A stretch of DNA of 64,000 nt from CAYVTM01 sp964454645 (GTDB lineage: Bacteria > Bacteroidota > Bacteroidia > Sphingobacteriales > Sphingobacteriaceae): NCBI GenBank assembly GCA_964454645.1, contig CAYVTM010000004.1, forward strand, positions 62,001 to 126,000, written 5' to 3'. Positions 33,975 through 41,881 of this stretch are shown in pieces; the first letter of the stretch is position 1; each line of letters starts with the position of its first letter. The notes below the pieces were generated by a model. It was given only the letters and a program-made list of their open reading frames with translations, had not been told where the DNA came from and ran no database searches. The translations under genes were made by a program, and so were the position numbers.

Positions 33975-35759
33975 TTACCGGATAAAACTTGCCCGATACT
34001 GGGCCTCATTATTTTTATTATCTACTACTTTAATACTGAATGTATGCTTGCCGGGAGGGCATCTTTCATCAAAAGTATAACTTAACAAACTATATTTTTG
34101 ATCATATTCCATCAATACCCATCGATTGTCGATATAGGCATTATAACTTTTTATCCCGGATGAATTGTCGCTGACGCGTAAACGTATGGATGCATAGTTC
34201 GACATGTTCCTTCCGTTCGAAATATTGATGGGTTTAATTGTAGGGGGAATGGAATCAATAGCAATGTAAAAATCTCCCAAAGACCTGCTTTTGGCTTTTA
34301 CAACTCCCTTGGCATATACTCCTCCGATCGATCCTTTTCCTTTATTAACAATGATAGCTTTGCTTTGTTGGTAGGTACTCATCGGTTTTTCGGATGTTAT
34401 TTCGATATGAAAGAAGTCGTGTAGAGGAATCATCGAACTGCCTATGCTGTGTAAGGATGAATAAGCGCTAACACCTGCGTCGCCTTTGGAATAGCTTATC
34501 ATTACACTATCGTAAAAAATATTAGGTGGAAATGTGGCTTTCAGATTTTCTTTTATTAACCTGTTCGTAGTTTGATATCCCCAGAAATCAGGAGAATTGC
34601 GATAGTTTGAAAAGCTATACGAATATGGATTTTCATCGAGACTGTTGATTACAAACCTGGCAGTAGAAGTATTGCCTGCAACATCTTTTACAATGTATTC
34701 CATATTGTATATGTCGCCTGCTTCCAATTCTATACGTCCTTTGTTGAGAATATCTTTATAAACAGTTAAGGGGTTGCCGGCATCAACAAAACTTTTTTGC
34801 ACCCATCGTCCGCTGGTACTATGTTCCTTAAAATCGCAATGCGAGTTAATAGCCCGGGTATGATGAAAGTAGAAGCGTTCCATTTCGGAGTAATAGATAC
34901 GTTCTCCGTTTTTTTTCAGTTCGATAGAATAAACACCATTTTTATTTCCCGATCCATTTTGATGATCGATGCATTCTATACCAATCCCGATATTTCCCCA
35001 GGCATTAATGATAGTCCCGTTATTGATGAAATAATTGGGGCGTGTGCCGGTGGCAAGCAGACGTTGTTTTACTTTCAGATTATTGACGGATGAATTTTCA
35101 TCGAGGGGATAAACATGTATCGCGGAGATTATAGGAGGAATATCGTCGGCAATATCAAACCCAAACAATAAGGGGTTGATAGGAGCTTCGGTTCTTGCAT
35201 CACGTATTTCGAAATGTAGATGTGGCCCGCCTGATGATCCGGTATTTCCGCTATAGGCAATTAGCTCTCCCTTTTTTACAGGGTGTGTATCCGCGCTTAA
35301 AAAAGTGTCAAGTTCAAATTTGGATTGATCGTATTGTATAGAGCGGGCGAATTTCTGCAGGACAGGATTGAACTTTTTCAGATGTGCATATACACTTACA
35401 TAACCATTGGGATGGGTAATGTACAAAGCATGCCCGAAACCACCCGCCTGTATTCGTACTCGCGATACATAGCCGTCGGCGATAGCATAAACAGAATAGC
35501 CTTCCTGAGCATTCGTCTTAATATCGATGCCTGAATGAAAATGATTCGGACGTAGTTCCCCGAATGTTCCGGATAAATATAATGGTATATCAAGCGGGGA
35601 ACGGAAATAGTCTTTTGGATGGATCTGTATGACGGGTGTGCTTTCTAATTCCGGATAGGAATAATTAAACCCGAAATTGGTAAGCATAAGGATAACGACG
35701 CTAACCGGTAAAAAACTTCTAAGTATTATTTTTTTTAGGATGGTATTAATTTTATACAT
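33975..35759 (-). CDS. M23-family metallopeptidase (murein hydrolase type)
   Basis: A 594-residue exported protein. The N-terminal hydrophobic segment (about 12-32) is a signal peptide or anchor. The LytM/M23 domain (about 55-195) holds HFHSGIDI (first zinc ligands His and Asp, about 84-91), YVSVYAHL (about 133-140) and HLHFEIRD (about 184-191), so the zinc site is complete and the enzyme is probably an active peptidoglycan endopeptidase. The remaining 400 residues are beta-rich, without motifs that I can name; a DNKNNEA segment near the end looks Ig-like. The start at 35759 avoids overlap with the upstream gene, which ends 1 bp before. Confidence 0.9.
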   Translation of the reverse strand: MYKINTILKKIILRSFLPVSVVILMLTNFGFNYSYPELESTPVIQIHPKDYFRSPLDIPLYLSGTFGELRPNHFHSGIDIKTNAQEGYSVYAIADGYVSRVRIQAGGFGHALYITHPNGYVSVYAHLKKFNPVLQKFARSIQYDQSKFELDTFLSADTHPVKKGELIAYSGNTGSSGGPHLHFEIRDARTEAPINPLLFGFDIADDIPPIISAIHVYPLDENSSVNNLKVKQRLLATGTRPNYFINNGTIINAWGNIGIGIECIDHQNGSGNKNGVYSIELKKNGERIYYSEMERFYFHHTRAINSHCDFKEHSTSGRWVQKSFVDAGNPLTVYKDILNKGRIELEAGDIYNMEYIVKDVAGNTSTARFVINSLDENPYSYSFSNYRNSPDFWGYQTTNRLIKENLKATFPPNIFYDSVMISYSKGDAGVSAYSSLHSIGSSMIPLHDFFHIEITSEKPMSTYQQSKAIIVNKGKGSIGGVYAKGVVKAKSRSLGDFYIAIDSIPPTIKPINISNGRNMSNYASIRLRVSDNSSGIKSYNAYIDNRWVLMEYDQKYSLLSYTFDERCPPGKHTFSIKVVDNKNNEAQYRASFIR

Positions 35760-35760
35760 G

Positions 35761-36372
35761 TTATTTAACCTCAAGATTAAGTACTTTTTCACCTTCCAAA
35801 TAGGCTTCTAAATGATCGCCGATAGCAACCGGGCCAACACCTGCAGGAGTTCCGGTAAAAATAAGGTCTCCTTTTTTCAGTGTGAAGAATTTGGAGACAT
35901 AAGCGATTATTTTTGCAAATGAGAAAATCATATCCGAACTATTGCCTTCCTGTACTATGCGATCATTCTTTTTCAGATGGAACGATAAATTTGCCAAATC
36001 CGCATATTGACTGACCGATTTAAATGTCCCAATGGGTGCTGAATGATCGAATGCCTTGGCAATCTCCCAGGGTAATGACCGGGCTTTGCATTGCTCCTGA
36101 AGGTCGCGTGCGGTAAAATCTATACCTGCACTTATCTCTTCGAAATAATTATGTGCAAACTTTTCCTGAATATGTTTTCCTTCTTTACAAATTTTAATAA
36201 TTAATTCAATTTCGTGATGAATGTTTTGTGAGAAAGGAGGAATATAAAAAGCTTTGTTTTCCCGGAGCAGGGCTGTGTCGGGTTTTAAAAAAACAACAGG
36301 TTCGGAAGGTACAGGATTACTCAGTTCCTTTGCATGATCGATATAGTTTCTTCCTACCGCAATAATTTTCAT
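35761..36372 (-). CDS. Fumarylacetoacetate hydrolase-family protein
   Basis: A 203-residue member of the FAH/acylpyruvase family. It has EPVVFLKPDTAL (about 24-35), the metal-binding HHEIELIIKI (about 51-60, with the acidic ligands Glu), the second acidic site GIDFTARDLQ (about 88-97) and the closing GTPAGVGPV (about 174-182). Its size and order match the FAHD1/YcgM group, which hydrolyse acylpyruvates or decarboxylate oxaloacetate; the exact substrate cannot be read from the sequence. It is the first gene of a unit with the M23 peptidase and bcp. Confidence 0.88.
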   Translation of the reverse strand: MKIIAVGRNYIDHAKELSNPVPSEPVVFLKPDTALLRENKAFYIPPFSQNIHHEIELIIKICKEGKHIQEKFAHNYFEEISAGIDFTARDLQEQCKARSLPWEIAKAFDHSAPIGTFKSVSQYADLANLSFHLKKNDRIVQEGNSSDMIFSFAKIIAYVSKFFTLKKGDLIFTGTPAGVGPVAIGDHLEAYLEGEKVLNLEVK

Positions 36373-36411
36373 AGAGCACTAATTTATCTGGCTAATATAT
36401 TAATATAACAC

Positions 36412-36440
36412 AAAAAAAGCCTTCCAATGTGGAAAGCTTT
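36412..36440 (-). terminator. Terminator of the cupredoxin gene
   Basis: Read on the minus strand, AAAGCTTTCCA pairs with TGGAAGGCTTT (one G-T pair) around a CAT loop and is followed by a T run. Confidence 0.87.
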
Positions 36441-36460
36441 CAAATATGTTTAAAAGTATT

Positions 36461-37087
36461 TTATTGAATGGATATACGTCGCATCGCCACATCCGGGCCC
36501 ACACTTACCTTTACGAAGTATAAACCTTTGGTTACCCGTGTCGGGATTGATAAATTTTGTTTGTAATCTCCTGCATTCAGACGGTCGTTAAAGATAGTTG
36601 CTACTTCATTTCCTAACACATCAATCAATTTTACCGATACCTGATTATCTTTTCGTACGCTGAAATTTACATTTATCTTTTCGCTTGCCGGATTCGGGTA
36701 AACCGTTAGCGTATTTGCCAGTGTTTTGTTTGCCAGCGATGTTGTTATTGCATTTACGGTAATTGTTCCCGACATACCAACACCACCCGCAGCACCATGT
36801 GCCGTACAGTAGTATGGAATTAAGCCCGGAGATGTAAACACGAATGTTTTTGTAGTATTGGAAAAATTCATCGGGAAAAGGGGCATCATTACATTATCAT
36901 CGGAACGAGTAGGATGATCTCCTGTAACCCAAATAAATTTTACGGTATCTCCAACATTGGCAACGGCATTTTTAGGACTGTAAAAATTACCACCCTGACC
37001 TACACGAATTTCAATCGTATTCTGTGCCGGTAGAATTGCCGGAGTCAGAATCAATAAAAATAAAACAGGTAAGTATAATTTTCTCAT
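36461..37087 (-). CDS. T9SS-exported cupredoxin
   Basis: A 208-residue secreted blue-copper-type protein: signal peptide 1-21 (ending PAQ), a plastocyanin/azurin-like domain (about 24-112) with a full type-1 copper ligand set, His58, Cys94, His97 and Met105, then a type IX sorting domain (about 127-208) starting VYPNP. It should be exported by Sec, moved through the outer membrane by T9SS, and act as an electron carrier or copper binder at the cell surface. A TACCTTTG on the minus strand (37110-37103) fits the -7 consensus 16 bp before the start, and its own terminator follows, so it is monocistronic. Confidence 0.9.
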   Translation of the reverse strand: MRKLYLPVLFLLILTPAILPAQNTIEIRVGQGGNFYSPKNAVANVGDTVKFIWVTGDHPTRSDDNVMMPLFPMNFSNTTKTFVFTSPGLIPYYCTAHGAAGGVGMSGTITVNAITTSLANKTLANTLTVYPNPASEKINVNFSVRKDNQVSVKLIDVLGNEVATIFNDRLNAGDYKQNLSIPTRVTKGLYFVKVSVGPDVAMRRISIQ

Positions 37088-37209
37088 TGCGTATGTTTAA
37101 ACCAAAGGTAAATATATTTTTTATTTATATCTCCCTGATATGTAACAATTTTTACACCTGTGTAAATTAAAGCCTTAAAATCTGTGCCAAAACGGGCAAT
37201 TAAGATTTG

Positions 37210-37241
37210 TTTGTTCAATTACAGGGCAAATCATACATTTG
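37210..37241 (+). promoter_or_regulatory. Bacteroidota-type promoter of kup
   Basis: TTTG (37210-37213), 20 bp, then TACATTTG (37234-37241): a full match to the -33/-7 consensus. Transcription should start near 37248, leaving a leader of only about 10 bases before the GTG start at 37258. Confidence 0.82.
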
Positions 37242-37257
37242 CCTATATTTCTATAAT

Positions 37258-39192
37258 GTGGAACATAACAAGCTAAATAAGCTTAGTCTGGCCGGTCTTC
37301 TTATCAGTTTAGGAATTATCTACGGCGATATCGGAACCTCCCCGCTGTATGTAATGAAAGCGATTATTGGTGAAAATAATGTAATAGACAGGGATATCGT
37401 ATATGGAGCGATCTCATGTATTTTTTGGACACTTACCCTGCAAACCACTGTTAAGTATGTCATCATTACTCTTCGTGCCGACAACAAAGGGGAGGGGGGA
37501 ATCTTATCACTTTTCGCTTTGGTACGCCGTAAAGCCAAATGGCTGATTATTCCTGCAATGATTGGGGGAAGCGCCTTATTGGCTGATAGTATTATCACTC
37601 CGCCTATTTCGGTTACATCAGCTATAGAGGGTTTGCAAATTTTGTATCCCGGGATAAGTATCGTGCCCATTGTTTTAGTCATCATATCTATACTTTTTAT
37701 TCTTCAGCAATTCGGAACGAATATAGTAGGCAGATTTTTCGGGCCGATTATGTTTTTATGGTTCAGTGTTTTGGGGGTATTGGGGCTCTCTCAGATTATT
37801 CTTCATATTGAAGTGCTGAAAGCGATAAATCCGGTATATGGATATTATCTATTGATGGATAACCCCCAAGGGTTCTGGATTTTGGGAGCAGTATTTCTAT
37901 GTACTACCGGTGCCGAGGCACTTTACTCAGATCTGGGACACTGCGGAAGAAAGAATATCCGTGTAAGCTGGGTATTCGTTAAGCTGTGCCTGCTCTTAAA
38001 TTATTTCGGACAAGGAGCATGGCTCATTACTCAGGAAAATACCATCCTGGCAGGCAATCCATTTTATACTATTATGCCTTCCTGGTTTATCATTTACGGA
38101 ATCGGGCTGGCAACTATCGCAACCGTTATTGCCAGTCAGGCAATGATCAGTGGTTCGTTCACTCTGATTTCCGAAGCTGTAAGGATGAACATGTGGCCCA
38201 AAGTGAAAATTAATTATCCCAGTGAAACGAAAGGTCAGCTGTACGTGCCAAGTATCAACTGGATTTTATGGGCAGGATGTTGTATTGCGGTATTGTATTT
38301 TAAAGAATCGAAAAATATGGAAGCTGCTTATGGTTTAGCCATTACGTTAACCATGATGATGTCAACTGTATTATTGTCGGTATATCTGCTAAGCCGGGGT
38401 GTATCGCGAATCTGGGTGGGTTTATTAATTGTGGTGTATGCAATTATTGAAGGCTCTTTCCTGATTGCGAATCTTAGTAAATTTTCACACGGTGGCTGGT
38501 TCTCGATCCTTATCAGTTTTATTCTTTTCTCTGTCATGTGGTCATGGGTTCGTGCCCGCCGTATTAAGAATCGTTACGTAAAATATGCGGAAGTAGATGA
38601 TTATTTGCCGGTGCTAAAGGAATTGAGTTTAGACCAGACGGTGCCGAAATACGCATCTCAACTGGTGTATTTAACAGGGTCGAATTTTACTTCCGAAATT
38701 GAATCGAAAATCATGTATTCGATTTTTCAGAAACAACCCAAACGTGCCGATATTTACTGGTTTGTACACGTAGACGTTGAAGATGAACCTTATCGTATGG
38801 AATACAAAGTTATCCATTTGGTACAGGGACATGTAATTCGTATTGAGTTTAAATTGGGATTTCGTATCGAACAAAAAGTAAATGTACTTTTCCGGAAAGT
38901 GGTAGAAGAATTGGTAAAGAACGGAGAAGTAGATATTACCTCACGTTACGAATCTCTGAATAAATATAAAATTATCGGTGATTTTCGTTTCGTCGTGCTG
39001 GAGAAAAAACTATCTACGGATAATGTGCTTTCGCTATATGAAAAACTGATCATGCAATATTATTTTATTCTGAAAAAACTTTCATTGTCAGAGGAAAGAG
39101 GTTTTGGGTTAGATCAGAGTTTTGTAACGATAGAGCGAGTGCCTTTGGTGCTGTCGCAGACGAAGTCGTATGAATTAAGGCGTATATATTAG
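37258..39192 (+). CDS. kup: KUP-family potassium transporter
   Basis: A 644-residue potassium:proton symporter of the inner membrane. The N-terminus has the family motif GIIYGDIGTSPLYV (about 20-33), then about twelve membrane helices up to about residue 430, including GEGGILSLFALV and TGAEALYSDLGHCG, and a hydrophilic C-terminal region (about 440-644) that is cytosolic in the family. The chosen GTG lies just after a consensus promoter; a TTG at 37207 lies upstream of the -7 element and is excluded. It converges with an amino-acid permease gene and its stop codon touches a 36-bp palindrome. Confidence 0.95.
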   Translation: MEHNKLNKLSLAGLLISLGIIYGDIGTSPLYVMKAIIGENNVIDRDIVYGAISCIFWTLTLQTTVKYVIITLRADNKGEGGILSLFALVRRKAKWLIIPAMIGGSALLADSIITPPISVTSAIEGLQILYPGISIVPIVLVIISILFILQQFGTNIVGRFFGPIMFLWFSVLGVLGLSQIILHIEVLKAINPVYGYYLLMDNPQGFWILGAVFLCTTGAEALYSDLGHCGRKNIRVSWVFVKLCLLLNYFGQGAWLITQENTILAGNPFYTIMPSWFIIYGIGLATIATVIASQAMISGSFTLISEAVRMNMWPKVKINYPSETKGQLYVPSINWILWAGCCIAVLYFKESKNMEAAYGLAITLTMMMSTVLLSVYLLSRGVSRIWVGLLIVVYAIIEGSFLIANLSKFSHGGWFSILISFILFSVMWSWVRARRIKNRYVKYAEVDDYLPVLKELSLDQTVPKYASQLVYLTGSNFTSEIESKIMYSIFQKQPKRADIYWFVHVDVEDEPYRMEYKVIHLVQGHVIRIEFKLGFRIEQKVNVLFRKVVEELVKNGEVDITSRYESLNKYKIIGDFRFVVLEKKLSTDNVLSLYEKLIMQYYFILKKLSLSEERGFGLDQSFVTIERVPLVLSQTKSYELRRIY

Positions 39193-39226
39193 ACTCATGG
39201 CATGACTATAGTCATGCCATGAGTCT
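39191..39226. repeat. 36-bp perfect palindrome between convergent genes
   Basis: Both 18-base arms (39191-39208 and 39209-39226) match exactly as an inverted repeat with no spacer; the centre is ACTATAGT. It includes the last two bases of the kup stop codon and the final codons and stop of the permease gene on the other strand. As RNA it would form a stem of about 16 bp with a four-base loop in both directions. No T run follows either arm, so it is not a classical terminator, though it may stop or protect both transcripts. Confidence 0.85.
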
Positions 39227-41128
39227 CAATTTGCTTTTGCGGTAACCGTATGCACAATAAATTACCAATCCAACCAAAAGCCAAACTGTAAACCCTATCC
39301 AGTTGGATACCCCCAATTCCGACATCATGTATAAACAGGAAACGAGACCGAGTAAAGGTATTAAGGATAAGTTTTTTCGATAAGTCCATATACACAGGAA
39401 GACACATACCATATAAAATATCCACATCGGAATTTTATGTTGAAATAATTTCCATCCCGATTCATAAATACGGCCGTAGCTCAAAGGCAGGGCAGCTAAG
39501 GTCTTCTGATATTGCTCTGCATCAAGGCTTTCCAGATAGGCCGTTAAATCCAGGTTATGCGCGGCAAGACCTTCGGGATTGATATTTGCTATCACAAGCG
39601 TACGCTCATGCTCATTCAGTGAGGTTACAAAATCTTCGGCAGAATATATCCGAGGGGTATTCATCACAAAGTTGCGTGCAGTATCTTTCTCTATCGTACA
39701 GAAGTAAATAATGAATAATACAACTGCTGTAGGGAAAATATACTTTGCGTTAATGTAGGGAGTGCGGAATTTACCGCGTTGCACATTCGGTTGGTTCTGT
39801 AAATGCAGCACTCCGGCGCATACCAGTACAAAAGCAAACAAAGTCCCGATGCTGCATAAGTCCGTAACCACTGTGAGGTTCATAAACAAAGAAGGTACGG
39901 CAACGACAAATCCGGTGACGATCGTTGCAAAAGAAGGTGTCTGATAGCGAGGGTGAATACGCGAGAAAGCTTTAGGCATTAATCCGTCACGGCTCATACT
40001 CATCCAGATACGCGGCTGTCCCATTTGAAAAACCAAAAGTACACTCGCCATAGCAACGATAGCGCTTACAGCGATAATTCCCGATAACCATTTCAGGTTG
40101 AGCTGATCAAATACAAAAGCAAGCGGATCGCCCACGGCAAGGGTATCGTATTTTACCATGCCGGTAAGTACCAATGCGATGGCGATATATAAAATCGTAC
40201 AGATGATAATTGCCCACATCATACTTCGGGGCAGATCGCGTTGCGGGTCCTTACACTCTTCGGCAGTAGTTGAGATAGCATCAAAACCAATGTAGGCAAA
40301 GAATACAGCCGATACACCTTTTAATATTCCCGAAATTCCGTTGGGTGCAAAAGGATCCCAATTGTCGGTATCAACATAAAAAACCCCTACAGCAATCACT
40401 AATAAAATGATGCTGATTTTGATAATCACCATCGTATTACCGGCATTGCGTGATTCTTTCATCCCGCGATATACTAATGCTGTAATTAAAATGATGATGA
40501 ATAAGGCAGGTATATCTAATACTATGTGGAAATTGAATAGTTGAGGTGCCGTAATCCATGCATTGTAAGCGCTTTGCATAGAAGTTTCGAGGTTTTCGAA
40601 TAGTTTTCCGCTTTGTATTAATTTCTCACCGTTGTGGAAACCATTGTAAGCCGAAAGGTAGTCCATGGTCATCCAATCAGGAAGATGTATGCCCATGCTT
40701 CCCAGAAAGCCTGTAAAATAATCCGACCAGGATATAGCGACTGTAATGTTCCCGATTCCATATTCCATAATCAATGACCATCCGATAATCCAGGCAATTA
40801 ATTCTCCGAAGGCAACATAGGAATAAGTATAAGCGCTGCCCGATACAGGAACCATCGAAGCAAACTCTGCATAGGCAAATGCCGCGAAACTGCAAGCCAA
40901 TGCTGTAAACATGAAAAGGTATATCACCGCAGGGCCTCCGTCGGCGCTGGCTTTGCCAATGGTGCTGAAAATTCCCGCACCGACAATAGCTGCAATACCA
41001 AAAGAAGTTAAGTCGCGAACTCCTAAAGTTTTTTTTAATCCGCCGGTGTGACCATCACCCACCGATCCTCTTGCAATGTCATTTAAAATCTGGCTGACTG
41101 TTTTTTTACGAAATAAGTTTTTGAACAT
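39212..41128 (-). CDS. APC-family amino-acid permease
   Basis: A 638-residue inner-membrane transporter of the amino acid-polyamine-organocation superfamily, CAT/YfnA-like. The N-terminal LGVRDLTSFGIAAIVGAGIF (about 35-54) is the first family helix; GGPAVIYLFMFTALAC and FAYAEFASMVPVSGSAYTY follow, and helix 8 holds QMGQPRIWMSMSRDGLMP (about 368-385). Two hydrophilic insertions are unusual: about 148-199 between helices, and about 481-567, an acidic, Leu-rich segment before the last three helices. They make the protein about 150 residues longer than typical relatives. Substrate cannot be assigned. Confidence 0.9.
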   Translation of the reverse strand: MFKNLFRKKTVSQILNDIARGSVGDGHTGGLKKTLGVRDLTSFGIAAIVGAGIFSTIGKASADGGPAVIYLFMFTALACSFAAFAYAEFASMVPVSGSAYTYSYVAFGELIAWIIGWSLIMEYGIGNITVAISWSDYFTGFLGSMGIHLPDWMTMDYLSAYNGFHNGEKLIQSGKLFENLETSMQSAYNAWITAPQLFNFHIVLDIPALFIIILITALVYRGMKESRNAGNTMVIIKISIILLVIAVGVFYVDTDNWDPFAPNGISGILKGVSAVFFAYIGFDAISTTAEECKDPQRDLPRSMMWAIIICTILYIAIALVLTGMVKYDTLAVGDPLAFVFDQLNLKWLSGIIAVSAIVAMASVLLVFQMGQPRIWMSMSRDGLMPKAFSRIHPRYQTPSFATIVTGFVVAVPSLFMNLTVVTDLCSIGTLFAFVLVCAGVLHLQNQPNVQRGKFRTPYINAKYIFPTAVVLFIIYFCTIEKDTARNFVMNTPRIYSAEDFVTSLNEHERTLVIANINPEGLAAHNLDLTAYLESLDAEQYQKTLAALPLSYGRIYESGWKLFQHKIPMWIFYMVCVFLCIWTYRKNLSLIPLLGLVSCLYMMSELGVSNWIGFTVWLLVGLVIYCAYGYRKSKLRLMA

Positions 41129-41204
41129 TTATCTTTTTCAGTTTAGTGCTTGAAAGTAATATTTTCCCGCAAAACAAAAAAAATAAAAATTTGGGTTAAG
41201 ATTT

Positions 41205-41212
41205 TATCTTTG
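41205..41212 (+). promoter_or_regulatory. -7 promoter element before the PAP2 gene
   Basis: TATCTTTG matches TAnnTTTG, 15 bp before the ATG at 41228. A TTG lies at 41191, too close to be a normal -33 box, so the other element is undefined. It argues against an ATG at 41150. Confidence 0.45.
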
Positions 41213-41227
41213 TTGAAAAGCAGGCGT

Positions 41228-41881
41228 ATGTTAAAACTCATTCAAGCGAATAAACCCTTTTTCCTCGGCTATTTTATTGCTTTTTGTACGGCGGCGATCC
41301 TCTTCTTGTGTTATTCAAAAGAGCAGCTGTTTTTTGCGGTAAATGGAAATTATTCCAATGCGGGAGATATTTTCTTTCGATATTTCACCCATTTCGGAGA
41401 TGGCCTTTTCTTCGTAGCAATCATTTTGTGCGGTCTCTTTATTAAATTCAGATACAGTGTATATGCCCTATTGATGTATCTCACGACTTCCCAGGTAACC
41501 CAATTTTTTAAGCGTGTTGTGTTTAAAGATGAGATGCGTCCCAAAAAATATTTTGAAGGAATTGCAGATATTCATTTTGTCGATGGCGTTCAAGTACATA
41601 ATATGATGAGCTTCCCATCCGGACATTCAACAACGGCTTTTGCAATTGCTTTGTTCTTATCATTAATCGTGAAAAATAAAAACTGGAGTTATGTTTTCCT
41701 GCTATTAGCTTTCCTGGCTGCTTATTCACGCCTGTATGTTGCTCAACATTTTTTTGCGGATGTATGGGTGGGTTCTTTGGTAGGAGTGGTAATCGGGACA
41801 ATAATCTGGGTGCTGACAGATCGCTCTTCATTGGCTAAGAAGAAATGGATGAATAAAAGCTTATTAAATCTTAAAGGATGA
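41228..41881 (+). CDS. PAP2-family membrane phosphatase
   Basis: A 217-residue integral membrane phosphatase with about five helices. All three family motifs are present: KRVVFKDEMRP (about 96-106), PSGHSTT (about 131-137) and SRLYVAQHFFADV (about 169-181), with the catalytic His in the last two. Such enzymes remove phosphate from polyprenyl pyrophosphate, lipid A or phosphatidyl lipids on the periplasmic side. It overlaps the next gene, a GT39 glycosyltransferase, by ATGA, suggesting a joint role in lipid-linked sugar transfer. The upstream in-frame ATG at 41150 would add a basic 26-residue leader located before a -7 element and is rejected. Confidence 0.9.
   Translation: MLKLIQANKPFFLGYFIAFCTAAILFLCYSKEQLFFAVNGNYSNAGDIFFRYFTHFGDGLFFVAIILCGLFIKFRYSVYALLMYLTTSQVTQFFKRVVFKDEMRPKKYFEGIADIHFVDGVQVHNMMSFPSGHSTTAFAIALFLSLIVKNKNWSYVFLLLAFLAAYSRLYVAQHFFADVWVGSLVGVVIGTIIWVLTDRSSLAKKKWMNKSLLNLKG

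Noticed and set aside
37207..37257. Longer kup reading frame from a TTG
   Set aside because: It would start upstream of the -7 promoter element, so it could not be on the transcript.
39191..39226. Classical bidirectional terminator
   Set aside because: No T run follows either arm, so it is listed as a palindrome of unknown function.
41150..41227. Longer start of the PAP2 phosphatase
   Set aside because: The added 26 residues are a basic stretch and a TATCTTTG promoter element lies within them.
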